From contig NZ_KK020677.1 of assembly GCF_000307775.2 (NCBI RefSeq), positions 521,095-585,094 of the forward strand: a stretch of 64,000 nucleotides of DNA, read 5' to 3'. Below the pieces are notes generated by a model. That model saw only the letters and a list, made by a program, of their open reading frames with translations. It was not told the origin of the DNA and made no database searches. Position 1 is the stretch's first letter, and the number at the start of each line of letters is the position of its first letter. Shown here in pieces: positions 7,272 through 16,619 of this stretch. The DNA comes from Stutzerimonas stutzeri KOS6. Lineage in GTDB: Bacteria > Pseudomonadota > Gammaproteobacteria > Pseudomonadales > Pseudomonadaceae. Position numbers and translations under genes: made by a program.

Positions 7272-9044
7272 ATGCAGGCAAGCCCTGCTATCGCCGCCGT
7301 GCCTGCGGGTGCGGGCGAAGACGCTGCCATCGTCATCGAAGACGTGGACAAGCATTTCGGCGACGTAAAGGCGCTGCGGGGCTTGAGCGCGCGCATCCAC
7401 TATGGACGGCTGACGGGTCTGGTCGGCCCCGACGGCGCCGGCAAGACGACGCTGATGCGGATTCTGACCGGCCTCCTGGTGCCGAACGCCGGCCACGTCA
7501 CCTTGGCAGGCTATGACGTGGTCAAGGACAACGACGCCATTCATGTCGCCAGTGGCTACATGCCGCAACGCTTTGGCCTGTACGAAGACCTGTCGGTGAT
7601 GGAGAACATGCGCCTGTATGCGCAGTTGCGCGGCATGGATGCGGACCGCAACGCCGATCTGTTTGCCGAGCTGCTGGACTTCACGCGGCTCGGACCCTTC
7701 ACCAAACGCCTGGCCGGCAAGCTCTCCGGCGGCATGAAGCAGAAGCTGGGCCTTGCCTGTGCGCTCATGGCGCGGCCGAAGGTGCTGCTGCTGGACGAGC
7801 CGGGCGTGGGTGTCGACCCGGTCAGCCGCCAGGACTTGTGGCGCATGGTGCAGGCGCTGACCGATGAAGGCATGGCCGTGGTCTGGTCCACCGCCTATCT
7901 CGACGAAGCCGAGCGCTGCGAGAGCGTGCTGCTGCTGAACCAAGGGCAGCTCCTGTTCGATGGCCCGCCGCAGGAGCTGACCGCGCAGCTCGAAGGCCGC
8001 AGTTTCCGTCTGGAAGACGTCGGTGCCGAGCGCCGAGCGGTCCTGACCCAGGCACTCGACCTGCCCAGCGTGAGCGATGGCGTGATCCAGGGCGCCGGCG
8101 TGCGCGTGGTGTTGCGCGAGGGCGCTCAAGCGGAGCAGCTCCAGGCCCTGTCCGATCAGGCGCGAGTGGAGCTGGCGCAGGTGCCCGCGCGCTTCGAAGA
8201 CGCCTTCATCGATCTGCTCGGTGGCGGCCCCGGCGGCACTTCGACGCTGGCCGAGCGTCTGCCGCCGGTTGAGCTGGGTTCCGACATTGCCGTGTCGTGC
8301 CGAAACCTCACCAAGCGCTTCGGCGAGTTCACCGCCACCGACAACGTCAGCTTCGAGGTGCAAAAGGGCGAAATCTTCGGCCTGCTCGGCCCTAACGGCG
8401 CCGGCAAGTCCACCACCTTCAAGATGTTGTGCGGCCTGTTGAAACCAACTGCTGGCGAAGCGCATGTGGTGGGCCATGATCTGCGCCGCGCCACCGGCGC
8501 AGCCAAGAGCCGGCTCGGCTACATGGCGCAGAAGTTTTCGCTCTACGGCCTGCTCTCGGTGCAGCAGAACCTGGAATTCTCGGCCGGCGTCTACGGACTG
8601 GAAGGCAACACCCGGCGCGAGCGCATTGCCGAGATGATCGAAACCTTCGATCTGGGCGACTGGCTGTCCGCCACGCCCGATTCCCTGCCGCTGGGCCACA
8701 AGCAGCGCCTGGCATTGGCTTGTTCGCTGATGCACCGGCCGCCCGTGCTGTTCCTAGATGAACCCACTTCGGGCGTGGACCCGATCACCCGGCGCGAATT
8801 CTGGACCCACATCAACGGACTGGCCCGCAAGGGCGTGACCATCATGGTCACCACCCACTTCATGGACGAGGCCGAATACTGCGACCGCGTGGCCATGCTC
8901 TCGCGTGCGCAACTGATTGCGCTGGATACGCCCGACGCGCTCAAACGTTCGGCGGTCAGCTCCGAACGACCCGACCCGACGATGGAGGACGCCTTCATTC
9001 ACCTGGTGGAGTCGGCGGACCGCGAGCTGGAGGCCGCCACATGA
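7272..9044 (+). CDS. ABC transporter with two fused ATPase domains (YbhF-like)
   Basis: 590 residues from ATG 7272. Two ABC cassettes lie in tandem. The first has Walker A GPDGAGKTT (residues 52-60), signature LSGGMKQKLG and Walker B LLLDEPGVGVDP. The second has GPNGAGKST, a degenerate signature LPLGHKQRLALA and LFLDEPTSGVDP. The linker between them carries a DUF4162-like region (DGPPQELTAQLEG). One chain thus supplies both ATPase sites for the two ABC-2 permeases that follow. The gene overlaps the next by 4 bases (ATGA). This arrangement is that of YbhF-type drug or xenobiotic exporters; the substrate cannot be told from sequence. Confidence 0.93.
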   Translation: MQASPAIAAVPAGAGEDAAIVIEDVDKHFGDVKALRGLSARIHYGRLTGLVGPDGAGKTTLMRILTGLLVPNAGHVTLAGYDVVKDNDAIHVASGYMPQRFGLYEDLSVMENMRLYAQLRGMDADRNADLFAELLDFTRLGPFTKRLAGKLSGGMKQKLGLACALMARPKVLLLDEPGVGVDPVSRQDLWRMVQALTDEGMAVVWSTAYLDEAERCESVLLLNQGQLLFDGPPQELTAQLEGRSFRLEDVGAERRAVLTQALDLPSVSDGVIQGAGVRVVLREGAQAEQLQALSDQARVELAQVPARFEDAFIDLLGGGPGGTSTLAERLPPVELGSDIAVSCRNLTKRFGEFTATDNVSFEVQKGEIFGLLGPNGAGKSTTFKMLCGLLKPTAGEAHVVGHDLRRATGAAKSRLGYMAQKFSLYGLLSVQQNLEFSAGVYGLEGNTRRERIAEMIETFDLGDWLSATPDSLPLGHKQRLALACSLMHRPPVLFLDEPTSGVDPITRREFWTHINGLARKGVTIMVTTHFMDEAEYCDRVAMLSRAQLIALDTPDALKRSAVSSERPDPTMEDAFIHLVESADRELEAAT

Positions 9045-10210
9045 ACGGCACCACAAAGCACAAGGACGGGAATGGACCACAGCAGACCGACCTGCGCCAT
9101 TTTGATCTGCGGCGCTTGATCGCCCTGGTCACCAAGGAAAGCTACCAGGCGCTGCGCGACCCCTCGACGCTGCTGATCGCGTTCGTGCTGCCGGTGGTGT
9201 TGCTGCTGCTGTTCGCCTATGCGGTGTCGCTGGATGCGAAGGATGTCCGCGTCGGCGTGGTGCTGGAGTCGCCCGGCGCTGCAGCGCAGGAGCTTGCGGC
9301 GGCCTTTGCCGGCACAAAGTTCCTGGATGCCCACTTCGCCCATGACCGGCGCGAAGTGGCCGACCAGCTGGTCTCAGGCGACCTGCGCGGCTACGTGGTG
9401 ATCCCGCAGGATTTCGAGCAGCGGCTGGCCCAGCGTGGCAGCGAGCCGCTGGTGCAGATCGTCACCGACGGCTCCTACCCCAATACCGCCAACTACGTCG
9501 AGAACTACGCCCGCGGCGTGGTCCAGTCCTGGCGTGCCGGACTGGACGTCGGAGCACCAGCGCAGGCCGTCATGCTGGAACCGCGCTACTGGTTCAACCC
9601 CGAGCTGGAAAGCCGCCGCGCACTGATTCCCGGTGCCATCGCCATCGTCATGACCATCATCGGCACCATGCTGACTGCACTGGTGGTGGCGCGCGAATGG
9701 GAGCGCGGCACCATGGAGGCGGTGCTGTCCACGCCCGCCTCGGTGGCCGAAATCCTGATCGGCAAGCTGCTGCCGTATTTCGTGCTCGGCATGCTATCCA
9801 CACTGGGTGCGGCGGCGCTGGCGGTGTTCGTGTTCGGCGTGCCGATGCGAGGCTCGCTGGCGGCGCTGCTACTGCTGTCGGCGGTATTCATGGTACCGGC
9901 GCTGGGTCAGGGTCTGCTGATTTCCTCATTGGCACGCAACCAGTTCCTGGCCGCGCAGATCGCGCTGTTCACGGGTTTTCTGCCGGCTTTCATGCTGTCG
10001 GGCTTTCTATATGAGATCGACGCGATGCCCGCGCCAATCCGGGCCATCACCCGGCTGGTTCCGGCGCGTTACTTCGTCGATTCGCTGAAGACGGTGTTCC
10101 TGGCCGGCGACATCTGGGCCGTGTTCCTGCCCAACCTTGCGGCCATGGCGGCGATCGGGGTGCTGTTCTTCGTGATCGCCAAGCGCGCCACGCGCAAGAA
10201 CCTGGAGTGA
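9041..10210 (+). CDS. ABC-2 type permease, first subunit (YbhS-like)
   Basis: 389 residues. An N-terminal membrane helix (about residues 45-65, LLIAFVLPVVLLLLFAYAVS) is followed by a large periplasmic domain (about 70-205) and five further helices to the C-terminus, the standard ABC2_membrane_3 layout. Typical EREWERGTMEAVLSTP coupling-helix residues are present (about 222-238). It pairs with the next permease to form the transmembrane pore driven by the YbhF-like ATPase. It overlaps the ATPase gene by 4 bases and is followed 4 bases later by the second permease. Confidence 0.92.
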   Translation: MNGTTKHKDGNGPQQTDLRHFDLRRLIALVTKESYQALRDPSTLLIAFVLPVVLLLLFAYAVSLDAKDVRVGVVLESPGAAAQELAAAFAGTKFLDAHFAHDRREVADQLVSGDLRGYVVIPQDFEQRLAQRGSEPLVQIVTDGSYPNTANYVENYARGVVQSWRAGLDVGAPAQAVMLEPRYWFNPELESRRALIPGAIAIVMTIIGTMLTALVVAREWERGTMEAVLSTPASVAEILIGKLLPYFVLGMLSTLGAAALAVFVFGVPMRGSLAALLLLSAVFMVPALGQGLLISSLARNQFLAAQIALFTGFLPAFMLSGFLYEIDAMPAPIRAITRLVPARYFVDSLKTVFLAGDIWAVFLPNLAAMAAIGVLFFVIAKRATRKNLE

Positions 10211-10214
10211 CGCG

Positions 10215-11333
10215 ATGTTGACTTCCGCATTCTCGTTCACCCGCCTGCGCGCCCAGTTCATCAAGGAAGTGCTCAGCGTCCTGCGCGACCCGCGGAGCCG
10301 GATGGTGGTGTTCGTGCCGCCGATCCTGCAGTTGCTGGTGTTCGCCTTTGCTGCGACGCTGGAAGTGCGCAACGTCGATATCGCCGTCTACGATCAGGAT
10401 GCGGGGCGCTGGTCGCACGAGTTGGAACAGCGCCTGGACAGCGCGCGCTTCATCACCCACGTCCGGCATGTCGACAGCCAGCAGCAGCTGCACGAGCTGA
10501 TCGACCGTGGCGAGGTGATCGCCGCGCTCGCCATCCCGGTGGATTTCTCGCGCTCCATCGCTGCCGGCGAAAGTGGCCGCGCCCAGGTACTGGTCGATGG
10601 CCGGCGCAGCAACTCGGGGCAGATCACCGTGGCCTATCTGTCTACCATCGCCGCCGATGTCGGCGCTGAGGTCGTGCCCGACGCCCAGGCACCGACGCCA
10701 GTGGTCGTGCGCCACTGGTTCAACCCGAATCTGGTCTACCGCTGGTTCATCGTGCCCGGCCTCACGGGCATCCTGGCGCTGTTCAGCGCGCTGCTCATCA
10801 CCTCGCTGTCGATTGCACGCGAACGCGAGCTTGGCACCTTCGACCAATTGCTGGTGTCGCCCACTTCAACGCCGGAAATCATCATTTCCAAATCACTGCC
10901 GGCACTCGCAATTGGCACCGTGCTGGGCCTGTTCATGATCAGCGCAGGCGTATTCCTGTTCGGCATCCCGTTTACTGGCTCGTTTGCACTTCTGCTCGCC
11001 AGCCTGGTGCTGTTCATCCTGTCGGTGGTCGGCATCGGCCTGATGATTTCCGCGGTCAGCATGACCCAGCAGCAGGCCATCCTGGGTGCGTTCGCCATCG
11101 GCGTGCCGGCGGTGCTGATGTCCGGCTTTGCGACGCCTGTGGAAAACATGCCTGTCGTCCTGCAATGGCTGGCCCAGGCCATTCCGCTAACCCACTTCCT
11201 CATCATCGTCGAAGGCAGCTTTCTCAAGGCTATGCCGCCCGGTGACATTCTCGCCAGCCTGTGGCCGCTGGCGGTCATCGCCCTTGCCACGCTGACGATG
11301 GCCACCGTATTCGTCCGAGGACGCCTGCAATGA
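10215..11333 (+). CDS. ABC-2 type permease, second subunit (YbhR-like)
   Basis: 372 residues with the same architecture as its neighbour: one N-terminal helix (VVFVPPILQLLVFAFAAT), a periplasmic domain, and five C-terminal helices. The coupling segment reads ARERELGTFDQLLVSPTSTPEI. It forms a heterodimeric channel with the upstream permease. Its stop overlaps the start of the outer-membrane-factor gene (ATGA at 11330), which argues for one operon and coordinated assembly. Confidence 0.92.
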   Translation: MLTSAFSFTRLRAQFIKEVLSVLRDPRSRMVVFVPPILQLLVFAFAATLEVRNVDIAVYDQDAGRWSHELEQRLDSARFITHVRHVDSQQQLHELIDRGEVIAALAIPVDFSRSIAAGESGRAQVLVDGRRSNSGQITVAYLSTIAADVGAEVVPDAQAPTPVVVRHWFNPNLVYRWFIVPGLTGILALFSALLITSLSIARERELGTFDQLLVSPTSTPEIIISKSLPALAIGTVLGLFMISAGVFLFGIPFTGSFALLLASLVLFILSVVGIGLMISAVSMTQQQAILGAFAIGVPAVLMSGFATPVENMPVVLQWLAQAIPLTHFLIIVEGSFLKAMPPGDILASLWPLAVIALATLTMATVFVRGRLQ

Positions 11334-12868
11334 AATCCAAGACCCGCACTCCCTTTCTTCGCGCAACCGTCACCGGCCTGACCCCAGGGCGCGTGCGTCC
11401 GCTCGCGCTGGCCCTGTCCTGCGTGCTGCTGACTGCCTGTGCGACCGTGGGCCCCGACTACCGCGAGCCGCCGCCGGTCGACGTCGGCAGCGGCTGGACC
11501 TTGCCGTTGGCAAGCGAATCCCAGTCCGCAGACTTGAGCCACTGGTGGTCTGCACTGGACGATCCGATCCTCGACCGCCTGATGGCCACGGCGCTGGCAC
11601 AGAACCTGGATCTGCGCCAGGCTGCGGCACGCATCGATGAGGCACGCGCCCTGCGCGATCGCGTGGCCGGCGAGGCATTGCCCACCGTCGGCGCTGGCAC
11701 GAGCGTCAACCGGCGCCGTCAAAGCGAGAACGGCCCCTTGCCCATCGGCTCCATCCCCGGTCTTGACGCCACGCAGACCATCTACGATGCGGGCTTCGAC
11801 GCGGCCTGGGAAGCCGATTTGTTTGGGGCCAAGCGGCGCGCCATGGAAGGCGCCAGCGCCCGCCTGGAGGCGACCGAAGCCGAGGCACAGGGCGTACGCA
11901 TGCGCATCGTGGCCGAGGTCGCGCGCACCTGGTTCACCGCCGCCGGCGCCCGCTACGAGTTGCACACACAACAGGCCACGCTAGATACGCTGCAGCAGAC
12001 CTTGGAATTGGTGCGCCTGCGGCATGCGCTGGGCGACGCGTCGGCCGCCGACGTGGAGGCGGCGTACGCCCAATGGACAGCAGCCAACGCGCTTATCCCG
12101 GATATCCAGGCGCGCCAGCGCGCCGCGGTGCTCAGCCTGGGCGTGCTGCTGGGCGCACCGCCGGAGCGGGAGCTGGCACTGCTTGATGGCCCCTTGACGC
12201 CGAGCACGCTGCGGGCGCTGCCGGTGGGCGAGCGCGCAGATATGCTGCGCCGACGCCCTGACGTGCTGGCTGCGGAACGTCGCCTGGCAGCGAGTTCCGC
12301 CGACATCGGCGTGGCCACAGCCGAGTTGTTCCCCAAACTCTCCATCGGTGTCGGCGGCGGGTTCCAGGCGCTCAGTACGGGCAATTGGTTCGATGCATCC
12401 AGCTCGCGTTTTTCCATCCTGCCGCTGATTTCCTGGCGCCTGTTCGACGGTGGCCGCGTGCGAGCCGAAATTCGGGCACGCGAGGCAGCCGAGCGGCAGG
12501 CTGCGCTGGCCTACGAGCAGGCGGTGCTGGCGGCGCTGGGCGATGCCGAGCGCGCGCTGGGCGACTATCACGGCGGGCTGGACACACTGGAGCGCCGCGG
12601 CATGGCACTGGATGCCACGCGCGTGAGCTACGGCCACGCCAAGGCCCGCTACGCCGCGGGCGACATCGCCCTGGTCGAACTGCTGGCAGCCCAGCGCAGC
12701 CTGCACGAGGCGGAAACCGCAGCCGCGCGGGCGCATACCAACGCCGCCGTGCAATTGGTGGCGCTGTACAAGGCCCTTGGTGGTGGCTGGGACGTATCCA
12801 CGACGGCATCGACCGCAACCCATCCGCTGCGGGGCGCTGCCGCCCCCGTCGCGTTTTCAAGCCGCTGA
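11330..12868 (+). CDS. NodT-family outer-membrane efflux lipoprotein
   Basis: 512 residues from the ATG overlapping the permease stop. The N-terminus has a signal peptide ending in a lipobox (LLTAC, cysteine about residue 37). Then come two OEP/TolC repeats rich in alanine coiled coil, with characteristic LDLRQAAARIDEAR and RRRPDVLAAERRLAAS segments. It should form the trimeric outer-membrane exit duct for the ABC efflux system. With the HlyD adaptor, the double ABC ATPase and the two permeases it makes a complete tripartite exporter, all on the plus strand with overlapping or nearly touching ends. Confidence 0.93.
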   Translation: MKSKTRTPFLRATVTGLTPGRVRPLALALSCVLLTACATVGPDYREPPPVDVGSGWTLPLASESQSADLSHWWSALDDPILDRLMATALAQNLDLRQAAARIDEARALRDRVAGEALPTVGAGTSVNRRRQSENGPLPIGSIPGLDATQTIYDAGFDAAWEADLFGAKRRAMEGASARLEATEAEAQGVRMRIVAEVARTWFTAAGARYELHTQQATLDTLQQTLELVRLRHALGDASAADVEAAYAQWTAANALIPDIQARQRAAVLSLGVLLGAPPERELALLDGPLTPSTLRALPVGERADMLRRRPDVLAAERRLAASSADIGVATAELFPKLSIGVGGGFQALSTGNWFDASSSRFSILPLISWRLFDGGRVRAEIRAREAAERQAALAYEQAVLAALGDAERALGDYHGGLDTLERRGMALDATRVSYGHAKARYAAGDIALVELLAAQRSLHEAETAAARAHTNAAVQLVALYKALGGGWDVSTTASTATHPLRGAAAPVAFSSR

Positions 12869-12888
12869 TTCAACACAAGGAGACCGTC

Positions 12889-13092
12889 ATGCAAATCAAC
12901 GTTGGAAATCTCGACCGCATTGTGCGCATCGTCATCGGACTGATTTTGCTCAGTCTCCCATTGTGGCTGGACTCATCCTGGCGTTGGCTGGGACTCATTG
13001 GAATCATGCCACTCCTCACCGGCCTGGCAGGCCGCTGTCCTGGCTATCGCCTGCTCGGCCTCAGCACTTGCCCGATGCGAAAACCCGAGTGA
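12889..13092 (+). CDS. DUF2892 (YgaP-type) small membrane protein
   Basis: 67 residues, ATG 12889 preceded by AAGGAG. The pattern NVGNLDRIVRIVIGLILLSL, then a second hydrophobic segment and LLTGLAGRCPGYRLLGLSTC, is characteristic of DUF2892. This two-helix domain occurs alone or fused to rhodanese domains and has conserved cysteines in GxCPxYxLLGxxTC. The biochemical role is not established; members often cluster with sulfur or redox-stress genes. It lies 20 bp after the outer-membrane factor and 7 bp before the MBL gene. Confidence 0.85.
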   Translation: MQINVGNLDRIVRIVIGLILLSLPLWLDSSWRWLGLIGIMPLLTGLAGRCPGYRLLGLSTCPMRKPE

Positions 13093-13099
13093 ACGCCCT

Positions 13100-14509
13100 A
13101 TGAAACTCAGTTTTTTGGGCGCAGCCCGAGAAGTCACCGGATCGTGCTTTCTGGTCGAAGCGGCTAATGTCCGCTTCCTGGTCGATTGCGGCATGGTTCA
13201 AGGTGGGCGTATAGCAGCAGCACGCAACCACGAGCCGTTCGCGTTCGACCCGGCGTCCATTGACTTCGTCCTGCTGACCCACGCCCACATCGACCACAGC
13301 GGGCTATTGCCCAAACTCACGCGCGCCGGGTTCAAGGGGCCCATCTACGCCACGCCAGCGACGGTTGATCTGCTCGGGGTGATGCTGCCCGATAGCGCTC
13401 ACATCCAGGAAAGCGATGCCAAGCGGGTTGCCAAGCGGCTCAAAGAAAAGACCGTGCCGCCACCCCTGTATACCCTGCAGGATGCACACGAATGCCTGCA
13501 GCAAGTACGAGGTATCGAATACGACCGGGAGTTCGCACCCCGCGTCGGAGTGCGCGCCCGCTTTCGTGATGCCGGACACATCCTTGGTTCGGCCATCGTG
13601 GAAGTGTGGATTACCGAGTACGGTTACCCCACGAAGATCGTGTTCAGCGGCGATCTGGGTCAGCCGGGACGCCCCATCCTGCGCGACCCGACACCCATTG
13701 AGGAAGCCGACATCCTCGTCATCGAGTCCACCTACGGTGACCGCCGGCACAAGGATTTTTCGGCGACCGAAGCGGACATGATCGGCATCGTCGAGAAAAC
13801 CCTGTTCGAGCGCGGCGGCAATGTCATCGTTCCGGCCTTTGCGGTCGGCCGAACCCAGGAGGTGCTCTACCACCTACATCGTCTCACCTGCGAAGGGCGT
13901 CTGCAGCGTCCAATGGTGTTTGTCGATTCGCCGATGGCCACCGAGGCCACACGCATCACGCGCGAGCATCTCGAATTGTTCGACGAACAGGCGAAGCGGT
14001 TGGCCGGCTGGCACGCGCGCGGCGAGAACCTCCCATACCTGAGTTTCACAGCGAGCGCTGAGGAGTCCATGGCGCTGAACCGGATCCGCTCCGGAGCCAT
14101 CATCATTTCTGCCAGCGGCATGTGCGATGCGGGACGCATCCGGCACCACCTGCGGCACAACTTGCCACGCCGCGAATGCAGCATCTTGTTTCCCGGTTTC
14201 CAGGCGCAGGGGACGCTTGGCCGGCGCCTGATCGAGGGGGCCGAACGCGTGCGCATCTTCGGTGAGGACATTCCGGTACGTGCTGCGATCCACAGCGTGG
14301 ATGGCCTCTCGGCGCATGCCGACCAAAAGGCGTTGCTGGATTGGGCTCGGGGTTTTATTCACCCCCCGGCGCAAACCTTCGTGGTGCATGGGGAACTGTC
14401 CGCCGCCCAGACCTTCGCCGAACTCTTGCAACAGCAACTCGGCTGGCAGGTCACGGTGCCTGAGTATGGTCATGCGCTGCGCTGGCCGGACTTTCTGGCG
14501 CACGAGTGA
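13100..14509 (+). CDS. Beta-CASP metallo-beta-lactamase-fold RNA hydrolase
   Basis: 469 residues from ATG 13100. The MBL motif HAHIDHSG is at about residues 60-67, a second metal-ligand region reads DAGHILGS, and the beta-CASP motif A is IESTYGDRRH. A C-terminal RMMBL segment (SVDGLSAHADQKALLDWARGF, then FVVHGE) is complete. Such proteins act as cytoplasmic RNA endo- or exonucleases of the YSH1/CPSF73-like type. All expected zinc ligands appear present, so it is probably active. The stop overlaps the ATG of the next gene (TGATG). Why an RNA nuclease travels with an efflux operon is not clear. Confidence 0.9.
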   Translation: MKLSFLGAAREVTGSCFLVEAANVRFLVDCGMVQGGRIAAARNHEPFAFDPASIDFVLLTHAHIDHSGLLPKLTRAGFKGPIYATPATVDLLGVMLPDSAHIQESDAKRVAKRLKEKTVPPPLYTLQDAHECLQQVRGIEYDREFAPRVGVRARFRDAGHILGSAIVEVWITEYGYPTKIVFSGDLGQPGRPILRDPTPIEEADILVIESTYGDRRHKDFSATEADMIGIVEKTLFERGGNVIVPAFAVGRTQEVLYHLHRLTCEGRLQRPMVFVDSPMATEATRITREHLELFDEQAKRLAGWHARGENLPYLSFTASAEESMALNRIRSGAIIISASGMCDAGRIRHHLRHNLPRRECSILFPGFQAQGTLGRRLIEGAERVRIFGEDIPVRAAIHSVDGLSAHADQKALLDWARGFIHPPAQTFVVHGELSAAQTFAELLQQQLGWQVTVPEYGHALRWPDFLAHE

Positions 14510-15375
14510 TGAAGCCCGCCGAAGATCTCGATGAACGCCTGCGCGCCATCCGCGAGTCGCCAACGTACCGTCTTGCGTACGAAGACATCGAGCTGCTTGG
14601 CCAGGAAGAACTGCGGCCGCTGCGACTGCAGCTCGAACTGCTCAAGCCTGACCGCATCCTGCACGAGCAAGGCATTCGCTCGACGGTAGTGGTCTTCGGC
14701 AGCGCACGCGTGAGCGATGCCGAGACGGCAGAAGCCCGTCTTGGCGCGCTGGAGCGTCAGGCGCGCGTCACTCCGGAGGATGTCGGGCTGAGGCAAGAGC
14801 TTGCCCGAGCCAATCGCCGGGTCGAACAGGCACGTCACTACGAGCAAGCGAGGCGTTTCTCGGGCCTTATTTCGGCGCGTTTCCAGCAGCAAAACCGCCG
14901 TGATTTCGTCGTCGTCACCGGGGGTGGGCCCGGCATCATGGAGGCCGCCAACCGCGGTGCTTTCGAGGTCGGCGCACGTTCGATTGGCCTCAACATCACG
15001 CTGCCCCACGAACAGGCACCCAACCCCTACATGTGCCCAAATTTGGCGTTCCGATTCCACTATTTCGCGCTGCGCAAGATGCACTTCTTGTTGCACGCCA
15101 AGGGCTTGGTGGCCTTCCCCGGTGGCTATGGAACGCTCGATGAGCTGTTCGAGGTGCTCACCTTGATCCAGACCGGAAAGATGCAGCGTATTCCGGTGGG
15201 GCTGGTCGGCCGTGCATTCTGGCGTCGCGTAGTTGATTTCGATCTTCTGCTCGACGAAGGCTATGTCTCTCCATCCGATCTCGACTTGTTCACCTGCGTA
15301 GACGAAGCCGAGGAAATCGTTAGTGCTCTCGAACGCTTTTACGTCAACAGGGCAGCAGGCGATGGGGCGACATGA
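14509..15375 (+). CDS. LOG-family (TIGR00730-like) nucleotide phosphoribohydrolase-type protein
   Basis: 288 residues from the ATG overlapping the MBL stop. It has the Rossmann-like LOG signatures: VVFGSARV near the N-terminus, GGGPGIMEAANRGAFE (about residues 142-157) and PGGYGTLDELFE (about 206-217), the last being the conserved PGGxGTxxE motif. Family members cleave nucleoside 5'-monophosphates, some to release cytokinin-type bases. The N-terminal extension of about 60 charged residues and an insertion after the first strand make it longer than the minimal 190-residue LOG proteins. The 3' end overlaps the next gene by 4 bases. Confidence 0.85.
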   Translation: MKPAEDLDERLRAIRESPTYRLAYEDIELLGQEELRPLRLQLELLKPDRILHEQGIRSTVVVFGSARVSDAETAEARLGALERQARVTPEDVGLRQELARANRRVEQARHYEQARRFSGLISARFQQQNRRDFVVVTGGGPGIMEAANRGAFEVGARSIGLNITLPHEQAPNPYMCPNLAFRFHYFALRKMHFLLHAKGLVAFPGGYGTLDELFEVLTLIQTGKMQRIPVGLVGRAFWRRVVDFDLLLDEGYVSPSDLDLFTCVDEAEEIVSALERFYVNRAAGDGAT

Positions 15376-16571
15376 TCGGCGTCGACGGGTATTGCCGGAG
15401 CCTGTGCGGCACCAAGGTGCGGCAGCCGATGCAGTGCGTCATCTTGTTGATTGCGGGTGCATTGTTCAGCCCGATTTCTGCTTTTGGTTCCGAAGTCTCA
15501 CTCTCTGCAAATCCTCCCTCCTGCTCGCCAGAGCAATCCCTGCGCTGGCGGGGCGGCACCCTGCGTCTGGAGAACGATTTGTTCACCGGCTCCGATCGCA
15601 ACTACACCAACGGTGTCGCGCTAACAGCAGTCTCACGTGATCTGCAAGGCGGGCTCCGTCCGGAGTGCCTGCCTCAGCCGATTGGTTTGTACGCCCGCTT
15701 CATCGGCTGGGCTGATCCCGGGTTCTGGCGCGATTCCGGCGCCCAGACATCGTCGCAAAACCTCGTCGTGCGCTTTGGCCAGTCCATGTACACGCCCGAG
15801 AACAAGACGCGCACCGACGTGATTCCAGATGACCGACCGTACGCTGGTTTGCTCTACCTGGGTTTGGCGTGGAATCGCCGCATCCACCCACAAGCCGCCA
15901 GCTACGAAATGCTTGACGTGCGTGAGCTGACCCTGGGCGTGATCGGCCCCTGGTCGCTGGCCGAGCAATCTCAGGATCTGGTGCATCGGGCACGCGGCAT
16001 TGAGCGATTTCGCGGCTGGGACAACCAGTTGCGCAACGAGCCGGCATTTCAGATGGCCATGGAACGCAAGTTCAAGCCGTACACGGAGGGTGCGGTCCGC
16101 CCTGGATGGGGCAGCGACGTGATCGGCAGCTATGCCCTGCGGGTCGGAAACATCGAAACCGCCGCCAGTACCGGCGTGGAGTTTCGCGCGGGCTGGAACA
16201 TACCGAACGACTTCGGCAGCTATCCGATCCGCCCTGGCGCGGAGAACCGCCCGCCCTCTGGTGTTGCCGATCTGCGCACGACAACGCCGCAATCGGTCCT
16301 GGCGCCCAAACCTGGGGCACATGTCTTCCTGAACCTGGAGGGTAAAGCCGTCGCCTGGGACTTCTCACTCGACGGAAACATGTTCCGGAATAGCCACCAT
16401 GTCAGCCGGCGGCCTTGGGTCGCGCAAGCAGCTCTCGGCATCAGCAGCCAATGGGTCGTTGCTGGACGTGGCGTGCGGCTTGCCGTGATGCGCGTTTGGA
16501 GAACCCGCGAGTTCGACCAGCAGGCGGGCTATCACGCATTCGGATCGATCGCGCTGAGCTTGGAATTTTGA
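15372..16571 (+). CDS. LpxR-like lipid A deacylase (DUF2219 outer-membrane protein)
   Basis: 399 residues. A signal peptide is likely (about residues 20-40, CVILLIAGALFSPISAFGS). The mature protein starts with the family pattern LRLENDLFTGSDRNYTNGVALT (asparagine, aspartate and tyrosine-asparagine residues that bind calcium and form the active site in LpxR) and continues as an outer-membrane beta-barrel, with DDRPYAGLLYLGLAWNR and a C-terminal SIALSLEF ending in phenylalanine. LpxR removes the 3' acyloxyacyl group of lipid A at the cell surface. The gene closes the overlapping run MBL-LOG-LpxR. A change in lipid A on a mobile element could alter envelope permeability or immune recognition. 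Confidence 0.85.
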   Translation: MIGVDGYCRSLCGTKVRQPMQCVILLIAGALFSPISAFGSEVSLSANPPSCSPEQSLRWRGGTLRLENDLFTGSDRNYTNGVALTAVSRDLQGGLRPECLPQPIGLYARFIGWADPGFWRDSGAQTSSQNLVVRFGQSMYTPENKTRTDVIPDDRPYAGLLYLGLAWNRRIHPQAASYEMLDVRELTLGVIGPWSLAEQSQDLVHRARGIERFRGWDNQLRNEPAFQMAMERKFKPYTEGAVRPGWGSDVIGSYALRVGNIETAASTGVEFRAGWNIPNDFGSYPIRPGAENRPPSGVADLRTTTPQSVLAPKPGAHVFLNLEGKAVAWDFSLDGNMFRNSHHVSRRPWVAQAALGISSQWVVAGRGVRLAVMRVWRTREFDQQAGYHAFGSIALSLEF

Positions 16572-16619
16572 GGACACCTGCAACCATTCGTTAGACCCAA
16601 AGCATTCGTCACAACATCA

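Noticed and set aside
7167-8735. A 522-codon minus-strand frame
   Set aside because: Antisense to the double ABC ATPase; composition (Q, H, A, R) is typical of a shadow frame.
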